Under the pieces are notes generated by a model. It was not told where the DNA came from and searched no databases. It saw only the letters and a list, made by a program, of their open reading frames with translations. A stretch of DNA of 34,443 nt from Bacteroidota bacterium (GTDB lineage: Bacteria; Bacteroidota; Bacteroidia; Flavobacteriales; Flavobacteriaceae), in NCBI GenBank assembly GCA_024280145.1, contig JAJRQR010000165.1:1-34443 (forward strand). Reading direction: 5' to 3'. Of this stretch, positions 9,401-17,239 are shown one piece after another. Position numbers and translations under genes: made by a program. Position 1 is the stretch's first letter, and each line of letters opens with the position of its first letter.

Positions 9401-10461
9401 TCTTTTCGTACCAATTGGATGGCTTTATTTTTACTTACTTGTGTAATGTCTAAAGTTATTCCTCCTAAAAACAGCACATCGTCAGCTGGAAGTAAATGGT
9501 TTATTACGTTACCATTTGGAGCATTTGTGTCGTATTTGTTTTTAGAAATATAGTGATGACGAATTTTAAATTGGGAAGCTTCAGAATTTTGTTTGTCTAA
9601 CTCTAAGAAACCTAGGTTTGTTGCTAAATAATATTGAGAATTAATTTCAGCAAAATCAAAAACATTAAAATTTTGTTGAGTACTTGAGCTGTGATTTTTT
9701 ATTGAGACCCCATCAATGCTTGTTAAATCTTTAGCGATTTTATAAAGTCCAGAATTTGTACAAATCCAAATAGCATTATTTGTCGCAATAAGGTTATTAA
9801 TTACTCCTAGGTTGCTTTTGCTATTAAGTTGTTTAACTGCTATTTCTGAAGAACTATTTGGATTAAAAGCGAATAATTTCCCTGTATCTGAACTACAAAA
9901 AAGTGTATTATTTACATATAACAAATGGGTTATTTGCGGTAAACTAACAGCTATTTTACTAATAGTGAAATCCGAATTTGTTTTACTTATTTTATAAATA
10001 CCATCGTTTAAATAGGAAACATAAATGCTGTTGTTTTCATCGCGAGCAATACTCGTTACTTTTATGTTTGTATTCCCTATTTTCGCTAGTTTTTGACTTG
10101 ATATATTATAAACAAATAAGCCGCTTTGTGCGGTTCCAATCCAAAGTAAATTTGAGTTGTCTGAAAGCAAACTTGTAATTTGGGCACCTTCAATATTGAT
10201 TTCAGTATTACTGTTTAGTAAAGATGTAAATTGTGTGCCGTCAAATCTCGAAATTCCATTTTCCGAACCTATCCACAAATATCCCAGACTGTCTTTTGCA
10301 AGGCTAGTAATGGATTCCTGTGAAAGACCTTCTGGCAAACCATAATGTTTAAACTTTAAATTTTGAGCATATTGTAGTTGAATTGATAACAATAGCAGAA
10401 TCAATAGCGAAAATAATTGCTGTTTTTTTAAAGCAGAAAAAGAAAAAGTTTTGGCAGTCAT
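6442..10461 (-). CDS. Hybrid two-component system sensor/response regulator (periplasmic beta-propeller, Y_Y_Y, HisKA, HATPase_c, REC, AraC-type HTH)
   Basis: 1339 aa. LWIGSENGISRFDG propeller repeats; ITNITHEFRTPLTIILGYLGNL (H box); DQGCGINDVELNKIFDRFYQ; ILIVDDNTDMANYI...LIISDVMMPVMDGFEM (REC); LSDSQLYRKLKAISNTSTAIFIRNIRLEKAKELLQ...FNDPSWFSKTFKITFGESP (AraC HTH). Confidence 0.95.
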   Translation of the reverse strand: MTAKTFSFSALKKQQLFSLLILLLLSIQLQYAQNLKFKHYGLPEGLSQESITSLAKDSLGYLWIGSENGISRFDGTQFTSLLNSNTEINIEGAQITSLLSDNSNLLWIGTAQSGLFVYNISSQKLAKIGNTNIKVTSIARDENNSIYVSYLNDGIYKISKTNSDFTISKIAVSLPQITHLLYVNNTLFCSSDTGKLFAFNPNSSSEIAVKQLNSKSNLGVINNLIATNNAIWICTNSGLYKIAKDLTSIDGVSIKNHSSSTQQNFNVFDFAEINSQYYLATNLGFLELDKQNSEASQFKIRHHYISKNKYDTNAPNGNVINHLLPADDVLFLGGITLDITQVSKNKAIQLVRKELNIGNPSIFSFIKHNNYLFIGTANGLVTQHTQTKQFSKIELANERIRDLEIDIDNNLWVVTTNTIYIISLDNFSPKNVAIIATIPFNKVAIRNLYKDHNNTIWVTTQGDGLYWFTGNISQNNYSCKHFEPEISKNKLSSNFILELNQDEQNNFWVSTQTGLCKLIFNGKNYTKPICTQYFQDKKGLKNNGILSTFLDAENNLWIATHNGLHLYNNKEDNFTYFGKKEGLTNTFIYNIIEDKLNNLWLTTNGGLFRFNKTTKVFSNYTPKDGLQSLEFNLGAAFNDKNTNELYFGGINGFNIINPSKIDNLDKESQLIFTSFSIKDKDVLPEINSEKLSQNITLTEEIQINYNDFPVNLSFSALDFRPNSNLQYVYKLLPDDTQWNSLNDKNSIQLLTLSPKTYTLQIQGVSRGKIWNKAPLQLSLDVKPPWYRSNFAYLTYLVLFLSLVYLYYKITLQRKLAGQEAKRLQDLDDLKSRFITNITHEFRTPLTIILGYLGNLKEQFSAKKETISSLETIEKNSNNLLGLVNQMLDLAKLEQGKLQLNYKNSNVVSYVKHLTNSFLSIAEDNKVQLIFASEQEEIKMDFDAEKLRQIITNLLSNALKFTSEEKKVEITLSRITKNGKLQLKIEVKDQGCGINDVELNKIFDRFYQAQSDTLKVSQGTGIGLALTKELTHLMKGRISVISEIGTGSTFTVLLPITQNAQEATVNTEDFHATIGKTEVLPAVGSSNKDADNHILIVDDNTDMANYISSCLSDDYQITHAPDGSKGLDKAMAQIPDLIISDVMMPVMDGFEMTQKLQQHEATNHIPIIILTSKAMQEEKIEGLVSGADAYLTKPFSKKELQIRIANLIAKRKNLQERYQTEVVVQQKKKVKTSTDKNIIFLNKAIDCIHLFIEDNTFNSEKLARELGLSDSQLYRKLKAISNTSTAIFIRNIRLEKAKELLQTTDLTISEIAYATGFNDPSWFSKTFKITFGESPTEIRK

Positions 10462-10494
10462 TCAGTTGTTAAACATACCAAGTTACATATTTTT

Positions 10495-11205
10495 TTATAA
10501 ACCGTTTTCTGAATGAATAGAGAAGATAAAGTTTTCTTCCCCTGATTTTTTTGTTTGAAGAACCATTTTTAATTGAATACCATTTTCTAAAGCAATACTA
10601 TTAATTTTTTCAATATTGCAATCCTCGGAAAGAATCATATAAGAGTTGCTTTCTTGCCCCTCCGCTAAGGCTTTAGGCGATACACGGGCTGAAATAAATG
10701 AAGGTAACTGTTGAAACAGATTTTTAAAATACTCAAAATCCTCTCCACAAAACCAGGCTTCTTCTTTAGTGTTTTTAGGTTTTTTTGGATAATAAGGAGG
10801 ATTAATGATGATAAAATCGAAATGCTTTCCTTGTAAATTTTCAAACAGATTGGAATAGACACAAGCTACTTCAAGATTGTTTTCTTTTGAAGCTTTTTCT
10901 AAATATTCTAAAGCCGTTTTGTTAATGTCTGAAGCCGTCACTTTTGCCCCTTTTTTGCTAGCGAGTAATGAGATAATTCCACTGCCACAGCCTAATTCTA
11001 AAAAAGTTTTGTTTTGTAACTCTTTTTCAGAAATAAAATCTAAAAGAATCTTAGTGCTTAAAGTTAAATGCGGTGGAAATACTTCAGGGTGTACTAAAAC
11101 CTCAATATCTTGATAAGCGTATTTTCTTGGCTTTCGGTAATAAAAATCTAGCCCAGCTTTTAAAAAGGGATTGGTGATTTTTTTTATGATATTCCGAAGT
11201 TTCAT
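10495..11205 (-). CDS. Class I SAM-dependent methyltransferase (HemK/PrmC-like NPPY motif)
   Basis: TFLELGCGSGIISLLASKKGAKVTASDIN and FDFIIINPPYYPKKP. Confidence 0.85.
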   Translation of the reverse strand: MKLRNIIKKITNPFLKAGLDFYYRKPRKYAYQDIEVLVHPEVFPPHLTLSTKILLDFISEKELQNKTFLELGCGSGIISLLASKKGAKVTASDINKTALEYLEKASKENNLEVACVYSNLFENLQGKHFDFIIINPPYYPKKPKNTKEEAWFCGEDFEYFKNLFQQLPSFISARVSPKALAEGQESNSYMILSEDCNIEKINSIALENGIQLKMVLQTKKSGEENFIFSIHSENGL

Positions 11206-11213
11206 TTATATTT

Positions 11214-11279
11214 TGTCTGTTCGAGCGCAATCGAGAACTATTTAATAAGTAATACGTCTCGACTGAATTCGACGAGACA
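11214..11279. repeat. Intergenic imperfect palindromic element (family A, copy 1)
   Basis: tgtctgttcgagcgcaatcgagaactatttaataagtaatacgtctcgactgaattcgacgagaca: imperfect inverted arms with core actatttaat, shared with the 25991..26069 element. Confidence 0.65.
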
Positions 11280-11293
11280 AGTAAGTTATTGTT

Positions 11294-12898
11294 TTACTCA
11301 GAATAAAAACCCTGAGTTTCCGGTTGACGATATTTCCATATTTTATGTAACAATTTTATTTCGTAAGGGTATTTATAAAATCCGGTTTTAAATCTCCAAC
11401 CCGAAACCAATTGCAGCAAACTTTTCTTAATCCCTTTTATTCTAAAATCGGTTGCTGTGGGATAATAGCCGTTGAGAACCGTTTCAAAATTCATAATTTT
11501 ATCAACCATCGCTGGAGTTAACCAAGGTGTTAATGGGTTTTTTCTTAAATCGAAATTTTCCCAAGCAGGATCCAACCAATCCTCTAAATGTTGTGGAAAA
11601 CTAAAACCTGCTTTTTGTATTTGTTCATATAATTCAGAGCCTTCTGTAGCCACAGGGCTGTAGAGGTAAATAATAATTTCGGCATCTGGATTAATGACTT
11701 TTATTTCTTTTATAAAGTTAATGTCCCAAATAATTTGTTTCATTACTTGTTCTGGTGAATCTGCTGGCATTCCTAATACAAAAGAAAGTTCGGGAATAAT
11801 TCCGATAGGATATAATCGTTTTACAAATTCCTTGATAATGGCTCCTGTTTGGGTTCCACCTTTATTCATTTGTTTTAAGATTTCATCGTTTCCGGTTTCG
11901 GCACCTAAGAATATCATTTTACAACCCGCGTCTTTCATTAATTGTAATTCAGAATCGGTGTATTTATTAATGGTGTCTATTCTGCCTTCTCCCCACCAAG
12001 TGATTCCATCATTTTTAATTAATTCAGACAATTCTACCACTCTTTTTCTAGAAGTAAAAAAGTTGTTATCGTGAAACTCGATGGCTTCAATTCCGTAGTT
12101 TTCTTTAAAATAAGTGATGTCTTTATAAACAGATTCCGCCGATTTTGCTTTCCATCGACCATCGTAAATTGGAACCACCGCACAAAAAGAACAAGTAAAA
12201 GGACAACCCAAACTAGAATGGTAACTAAAGGTATTTCTTCCGAGGAAAGTTTTACTTAAATAATTTTCAAGTGGATAAAATGAATTTAAATGCTGATAAG
12301 GAAGTGGAGGTAATGTGTCTTGATCTAACAATTCTTCTTTTGGAGTTTTTATGATTTCTCCTTTAGAATTTAGGTAGATGAGGGTTTTAATTGAAAATAA
12401 CTCCTGTTTCCAATTGTCATTTCGACGGATATCGGAATCGTTTGAAGCTTCCTTGCTCTCAATTAAGAGCTTCCTGCTGGAGTTTATATTGAGCGAAGTC
12501 GAAATGCAGGAATTTAGTAATAAAGGAAAAGCCCGATCCCCAGGACCAGAAATAATAAAATCTACAAAACCAGAAGTGATTGAAGCTTTATATTGATTGG
12601 AAGCAAAATAACCACCCCATATAGTAATGGTGTTGGGATAATCTTCTTTAATTTTTTTAGTAAAAGGAATGGCTTGTTTTAGTTGAGGTCCAGGCATTAC
12701 AGTGCAACAAAAGTATTTAAAGTCTTCCGTTTTAAAATACGAATCTATTTTTTGCCAAGCATCTTTTTCAAGATTACCATCTACAAAAACAAAATCGTAT
12801 TTACCATAAATAGAAGCTCCCACTTGTAAAATAGAGTTGGGGATTCTATGCTTGCCTTTAGCAGAACGAGGATTGAATATGAGGATTTTATTTTTCAT
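11294..12898 (-). CDS. B12-binding-type radical SAM protein
   Basis: 534 aa; SSLGCPFTCSFCAV (CxxxCxxC), GCKMIFLGAETGNDEILKQMNKG, and an N-terminal region resembling the cobalamin-binding fold of this class. Confidence 0.88.
   Translation of the reverse strand: MKNKILIFNPRSAKGKHRIPNSILQVGASIYGKYDFVFVDGNLEKDAWQKIDSYFKTEDFKYFCCTVMPGPQLKQAIPFTKKIKEDYPNTITIWGGYFASNQYKASITSGFVDFIISGPGDRAFPLLLNSCISTSLNINSSRKLLIESKEASNDSDIRRNDNWKQELFSIKTLIYLNSKGEIIKTPKEELLDQDTLPPLPYQHLNSFYPLENYLSKTFLGRNTFSYHSSLGCPFTCSFCAVVPIYDGRWKAKSAESVYKDITYFKENYGIEAIEFHDNNFFTSRKRVVELSELIKNDGITWWGEGRIDTINKYTDSELQLMKDAGCKMIFLGAETGNDEILKQMNKGGTQTGAIIKEFVKRLYPIGIIPELSFVLGMPADSPEQVMKQIIWDINFIKEIKVINPDAEIIIYLYSPVATEGSELYEQIQKAGFSFPQHLEDWLDPAWENFDLRKNPLTPWLTPAMVDKIMNFETVLNGYYPTATDFRIKGIKKSLLQLVSGWRFKTGFYKYPYEIKLLHKIWKYRQPETQGFYSE
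12416..12509. repeat. Palindromic repeat element lying in frame inside the radical SAM CDS
   Basis: Outer inverted arms catttcgac (12418-12426) and gtcgaaatg (12498-12506); inner stem gctct/agagc (12455-12459, 12466-12470). The core gagcgaagtcgaaatg resembles dispersed palindromic repeats of flavobacteria. Confidence 0.6.
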
Positions 12899-12927
12899 TT
12901 TTTATAAAATTGCAAGATAAGTATAGT

Positions 12928-13692
12928 TTAAAAATCGTAAGGTGTGTTCAAATCTTTTAACTTGTTTTTAAATATTTCTTTTTCTTTTTCTGTAAATTCT
13001 ATTTCCCATTCACCAATTTTTCCTTTTCGTAATATTTTTTTCTGATGAGTATCTTTTTTGTTCTTATCTAATTGCTTTCTTTTCTGAAAAGATTGATTTT
13101 TAATACTATTTTTTATGTGTTCGTTTTGTTTTTCAACACCTATATAATTCAATATTTTTTGACTTTCTAAATCCGAATTTTTTAACAAATCTTCATACTT
13201 GACAATGAACACATCTTTGTTTTTGTGACTTGAATAATGATAAAACCAAGAATTTTTTAACCAAGGATTTATGGTTGTGTTCCCGATTAAAACAGCTTCA
13301 ATCATTTGCCTTTTCTTTTCTTTTTTTGAAACAATGGTGTTGTATGTTTTTCTTAGAATTTTATTTAATTCAGTGTTTTTTTCAGCAAGCAATTTCGGTA
13401 AAAAACTAAAATAATGAATTCCTGAAATCACCACATCTCGAGGATCCCGTACGATATAAATGATTTTATCAATTTCAAGTTTTGGAGCCTTTTCAATTTC
13501 ATCAAAAGTATGATGTGATTTATAAACTTGAAATTCAGATTCTCTTACTAAACCTTCTTTGTAGGGAGCATTCAAATCTTCAAAACCCCAATCACCTTGT
13601 AAGGGGCACGAAACTAATTCAGCAACTAATCTACTCAGCCAAGTAGTACCACTTTTAGGATAACCAACAATTACGATGTTTTTTTTAGTCAT
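12928..13692 (-). CDS. Sulfotransferase family protein
   Basis: MTKKNIVIVGYPKSGTTWLSRLVAELV (5'-PSB loop) and KIIYIVRDPRDVVISGIHYFSF (3'-PB motif). The ORF track extends to 13728; ATG at 13692 is the likelier start and overlaps the upstream stop. Confidence 0.85.
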   Translation of the reverse strand: MTKKNIVIVGYPKSGTTWLSRLVAELVSCPLQGDWGFEDLNAPYKEGLVRESEFQVYKSHHTFDEIEKAPKLEIDKIIYIVRDPRDVVISGIHYFSFLPKLLAEKNTELNKILRKTYNTIVSKKEKKRQMIEAVLIGNTTINPWLKNSWFYHYSSHKNKDVFIVKYEDLLKNSDLESQKILNYIGVEKQNEHIKNSIKNQSFQKRKQLDKNKKDTHQKKILRKGKIGEWEIEFTEKEKEIFKNKLKDLNTPYDF

Positions 13693-14863
13693 TGTTTTTC
13701 TTTTTCCGAATCCATAACCAGAGTACAATTACGATTGCCCATTGTCCAAATACTTTTAAAATTAAAGCTCCATTAATGCCGAAATATTTAATTAAAAAAT
13801 ATCCAACAACTACTTGAAACAAAACAACAATTGAAGCGAATTGTGCAATTTTATTTTGCTGATCTTTTTTATAATATTCGCTAACTAATAATACGTGTAA
13901 AAATAAGGGAATCATAAAAATAAACGCAAGACCGTATTGCTGAAATGTAAACTCTAATTGATATATTTTTGAAATTACCACATACATTAACAAAGTGAGT
14001 ATGATGGCAAATCCCCAGCCATAAATAAAAAATCGCTTTTTAACTTTTGAAATTACTGAATTAGAACTTCGATAAAAATTTTTCAAATACGGAGTAATTA
14101 CAAACGAACTTGCCATTTGTGCCAATGCTAAAAAGCTTAAAAATATTTGATACTTACTTAAATTGGTAACACTGAAAAAATGAGTTCCGTAATAAGCATC
14201 AATCTTTGTTCTAAAAGTTCCAACCGCAAGAGGAATAAAAAAGAGAGTTGATTTTTTTAATTCAGAGACTTTAAATTGAAGGCTTATTTTTCTAAAACCT
14301 TTTAAAAGAAAGCTAGAAAACAACAATAATTTAATTCCTTGAGCTATTATAATTGATATCAATAAGTATTTTAGATTTAGTGAATCCATCCAATAGAATA
14401 CACAAAAAATAAGGGCTAAATTATATGTTAATTCTGCCCAAATGTTGAAAGAGAATTTTCTGTGATAAACTATTAAAACTTTGAATGATTGTGTTAAAAA
14501 CTGAAACAGAATTAACAGGAAAAGAATAATTTCTAGGCCATTAAAAACAGGAACAAAATAAATTAAAACAACACTTGGGAGCAGTAAAACACTTCTTGAT
14601 AAAAGATTGTTAGTCCACTTCTGATTAATACTTGAAGGGTTTTTACTAAAGGATTTTAATAGGTAATCATTATTTCCAAAAGACAGACAAAGCAAAAAAA
14701 CATTATACCAAATTAGCAATTCTGCATATTCACCCCAAAGTTCAACGGAATGATATTTTACTATAATAAATGAAAGAAGCAACACCGAAAAAACGCTCAA
14801 AATCTGACTCATTCCAAAAAGTGAAATGGTTTTTAATCGCTGTATTATTTTCTTCTGATTCAT
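13685..14863 (-). CDS. Polytopic membrane protein, polysaccharide flippase-like
   Basis: 392 aa, multiple hydrophobic segments; MSQILSVFSVLLLSFIIVKYHSVELWGEYAELLIWYNVFLLCLSFGNNDYLLKSFSKNP is typical of the Wzx/MATE-like flippase N-terminus. Confidence 0.7.
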   Translation of the reverse strand: MNQKKIIQRLKTISLFGMSQILSVFSVLLLSFIIVKYHSVELWGEYAELLIWYNVFLLCLSFGNNDYLLKSFSKNPSSINQKWTNNLLSRSVLLLPSVVLIYFVPVFNGLEIILFLLILFQFLTQSFKVLIVYHRKFSFNIWAELTYNLALIFCVFYWMDSLNLKYLLISIIIAQGIKLLLFSSFLLKGFRKISLQFKVSELKKSTLFFIPLAVGTFRTKIDAYYGTHFFSVTNLSKYQIFLSFLALAQMASSFVITPYLKNFYRSSNSVISKVKKRFFIYGWGFAIILTLLMYVVISKIYQLEFTFQQYGLAFIFMIPLFLHVLLVSEYYKKDQQNKIAQFASIVVLFQVVVGYFLIKYFGINGALILKVFGQWAIVIVLWLWIRKKKNND

Positions 14864-16404
14864 TATTTATCTAAAGCTATTTTTACTAAACTATAAAATC
14901 CAATCCCTTTTTTAGCATCACTCAAATAAATAATCTGATTATTGTTAATAATCGCAGGGTTTAATTTATTGTCATTTTCAAAAGTAAGTTGTTTGCTTTT
15001 GTAAAAAACTTGGTTGTTAATTAAAGTAATATTTATAGTGTCCAAAGAAGTAACTTTCACTGAAGTTTCTTGACTGTTTTTTCCTTGATTATTCCAATAC
15101 ATATAGTTTAATTTTCCGTTTTTAACTGAATAATCATAAGTCAAAATATGCTTTTTTGAAAGTGATTGAGGACTAGTTGCCTCTTCCTGTGGAATAAAGA
15201 AAAAGAAATATATAAACATAACGGGAGCTATAAATACTACGCTTTTTTTCCAATTTATTTTTAACAATGTTTCTTTAATAATCATAAAGAAAAGCAATAA
15301 CATCAGTATTAATCTCGGAAAAGAAAAAGGAAGTTCAAATTTTGAAAAATACGAAATAGGCAAAAATGTAATTCCTATAAATAAGAGTAAAATCAGTGTG
15401 TTTTTAGTATCAAATTTTCCTTCTTTCAGAAAGTATAAGAATGAAAAAAGTAATAGTAAGTTGGTGTAGGTGCTTCCATAAGGAGAAAGTAAAATGCTTG
15501 TAAATATCCAGAAGGAGAATACTTTTAATAGGGAGGATTCTTTGATACTAACAAAATAACTAATCACTAAAAGGAAGAGTTTGAAAAATAATAATAACAA
15601 TGAAAAAGCAAGGGTGTTTTCAGGAAACAAGAATTTTAAAAACATAAACATCGACTGGTAATTTTGTACAAACTCTCCAGCAATTTCACCATTTCCAGAT
15701 TTTGCTAATACCGTGTTGAAATAGAAATCCCAGACTTCAAATCCGTTGATGAAAATAGAAAAAGTCAATAAAATAATACAGGCAACACCTAAGTGAATTA
15801 TTGCTTTGTATTTCTTTTTAAAGAGTAGCATTCCGAATAATAACACAGGAAAAACCTTCAGTAAAATAGCAATTCCCCAAAAGATTCCCATTTTTAAAAA
15901 ACGTTCTTTTTTATAAGCTAAAAAACCTTCAGAAAGTAAAAAGAATAGTAATAAATATACTTGCCCGAAGAGAAAGTTATTCCGAAAAGGAATTAAAAAA
16001 ACCAACGGAATTAAAAATAAAAACAGGGGTTTTATTTGATAGTTTTTTACAAGTTTCCGAAGACTATATAAAAACAAACCAAGACTTAAAATATTAAAAA
16101 TTAGTTTTGCAGTTGCTAATGATAGAAAAGTAAAAGGATAGAAAAATATTGCTAGAAAAGGAGTATTTGGAGCATAACTAACAAATAGATTCTTATTACC
16201 CATTGCAGCTATTTCTTGGTTAAATATATGTGGGAAATAGATATCTGAATTAAATTTTCCTAACTTTAAAAACTCCGCTCCAAAATAATAATTGGAAAAA
16301 TCGTGAGGAACAAAGTTGGTAGCTTGAAAAATAAAAACAGCACAGACTAAGGCTATGAAAATGTAACCTAGAAAATTTGTTGTTATATATTTAATATTCT
16401 TCAT
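14863..16404 (-). CDS. Polytopic glycosyltransferase, GT87 / DUF2029-like
   Basis: Many TM segments; ATNFVPHDFSNYYFGAEFLKLGKFNSDIYFPHIF and GIFWGIAILLKVFPVLLFGMLLFKKKYK are typical of GT87. The ORF extends to 16467; MKNIKYITTNFLGYIFIALV at 16404 is a better start. Confidence 0.75.
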   Translation of the reverse strand: MKNIKYITTNFLGYIFIALVCAVFIFQATNFVPHDFSNYYFGAEFLKLGKFNSDIYFPHIFNQEIAAMGNKNLFVSYAPNTPFLAIFFYPFTFLSLATAKLIFNILSLGLFLYSLRKLVKNYQIKPLFLFLIPLVFLIPFRNNFLFGQVYLLLFFLLSEGFLAYKKERFLKMGIFWGIAILLKVFPVLLFGMLLFKKKYKAIIHLGVACIILLTFSIFINGFEVWDFYFNTVLAKSGNGEIAGEFVQNYQSMFMFLKFLFPENTLAFSLLLLFFKLFLLVISYFVSIKESSLLKVFSFWIFTSILLSPYGSTYTNLLLLFSFLYFLKEGKFDTKNTLILLLFIGITFLPISYFSKFELPFSFPRLILMLLLFFMIIKETLLKINWKKSVVFIAPVMFIYFFFFIPQEEATSPQSLSKKHILTYDYSVKNGKLNYMYWNNQGKNSQETSVKVTSLDTINITLINNQVFYKSKQLTFENDNKLNPAIINNNQIIYLSDAKKGIGFYSLVKIALDK

Positions 16405-16497
16405 TTTTTTTGGAACACTGAATTTACAAATAATACGAATAATCACAGATAAAAAAATTCGTGTCAAATCTGTAATATCCGCTTTATCCCTGTTCTA

Positions 16498-17238
16498 TTA
16501 TTTTTTAAATAGCTTAAACTGAAAACCAATTTTTTGTAAAAAGAACTTCAAAGAAACCCCCAAAACGCCCAGCCCATAAGTAACAGATCTGCTGAAATTA
16601 ATAGAAGATGAATCTTTTTCATACTTTGCAGGACAAGATATTTCGCCTATTTCAATTCCCTGAAAACATATTTGTGCTAATAACTGATTGTCGAAAATAA
16701 AGTCATCTGAATTCGTTTCAAAATCAATTCCCTTTAAAACCTCTCCGCTAAAACAACGATATCCCGTGTGGTATTCCGAAAGTTTTTGTCCCATTAACAG
16801 ATTCTGAATTAAGGTTAATACTCTATTCGAAAAATATTTATAAATCGGCATTCCTCCTTTTAAAGCACTCTTTCCTAAAATTCGAGAGCCTAAAACCACT
16901 TTAAAAACATCGTTGGCAATTAAGGAACACATCGCAGGAATTAATTTTGGATTGTATTGATAATCGGGATGAAGCATCACCACAATATCAGCATTTAAAT
17001 TCAATGCTTTTTTATAACAAGACTTCTGATTAGCACCATAACCCATATTTTCTGAATGCTCGATAATATGATTGATTCCTAATTTTTTTGCAACTGAAAC
17101 GGTATGGTCACTGCTAAAATCATCGGTTAAAATAATATCATCAACAATGTCAAACGGAATTTCACGATAGGTTTTTTCCAAAGTTGATTCTGCATTATAG
17201 GCAGGGAGGATTACTACTATTTTTTTTCCGTTTAGCAT
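16498..17238 (-). CDS. Family 2 glycosyltransferase (DPM1/polyprenyl-phosphate-sugar-synthase-like)
   Basis: KIVVILPAYNAESTLEKTYREIPFDIVDDIILTDDFSSDHTVSVAKKLG and ADIVVMLHPDYQYNPKLIPAM. Confidence 0.88.
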   Translation of the reverse strand: MLNGKKIVVILPAYNAESTLEKTYREIPFDIVDDIILTDDFSSDHTVSVAKKLGINHIIEHSENMGYGANQKSCYKKALNLNADIVVMLHPDYQYNPKLIPAMCSLIANDVFKVVLGSRILGKSALKGGMPIYKYFSNRVLTLIQNLLMGQKLSEYHTGYRCFSGEVLKGIDFETNSDDFIFDNQLLAQICFQGIEIGEISCPAKYEKDSSSINFSRSVTYGLGVLGVSLKFFLQKIGFQFKLFKK

Positions 17239-17239
17239 A

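Noticed and set aside
8001-10345. Several plus-strand ORFs of 60-70 aa
   Set aside because: All antisense to the hybrid regulator, no family motifs, no promoter seen.
10665-10862. Minus-strand ORF of 65 aa in another frame of the methyltransferase
   Set aside because: Overlaps the well-supported methyltransferase frame on the same strand; spurious.
11694-12596. Plus-strand ORFs of 126, 62 and 72 aa
   Set aside because: Antisense to the radical SAM gene with its clear CxxxCxxC motif; the shadow ORFs lack any recognised motif.
16405-16497. AT-rich intergenic stretch with AATTCGTGTC / CACAGAT-like words resembling flavobacterial interspersed repeats
   Set aside because: Only one copy in the window and no clear symmetry; not enough to call an element.
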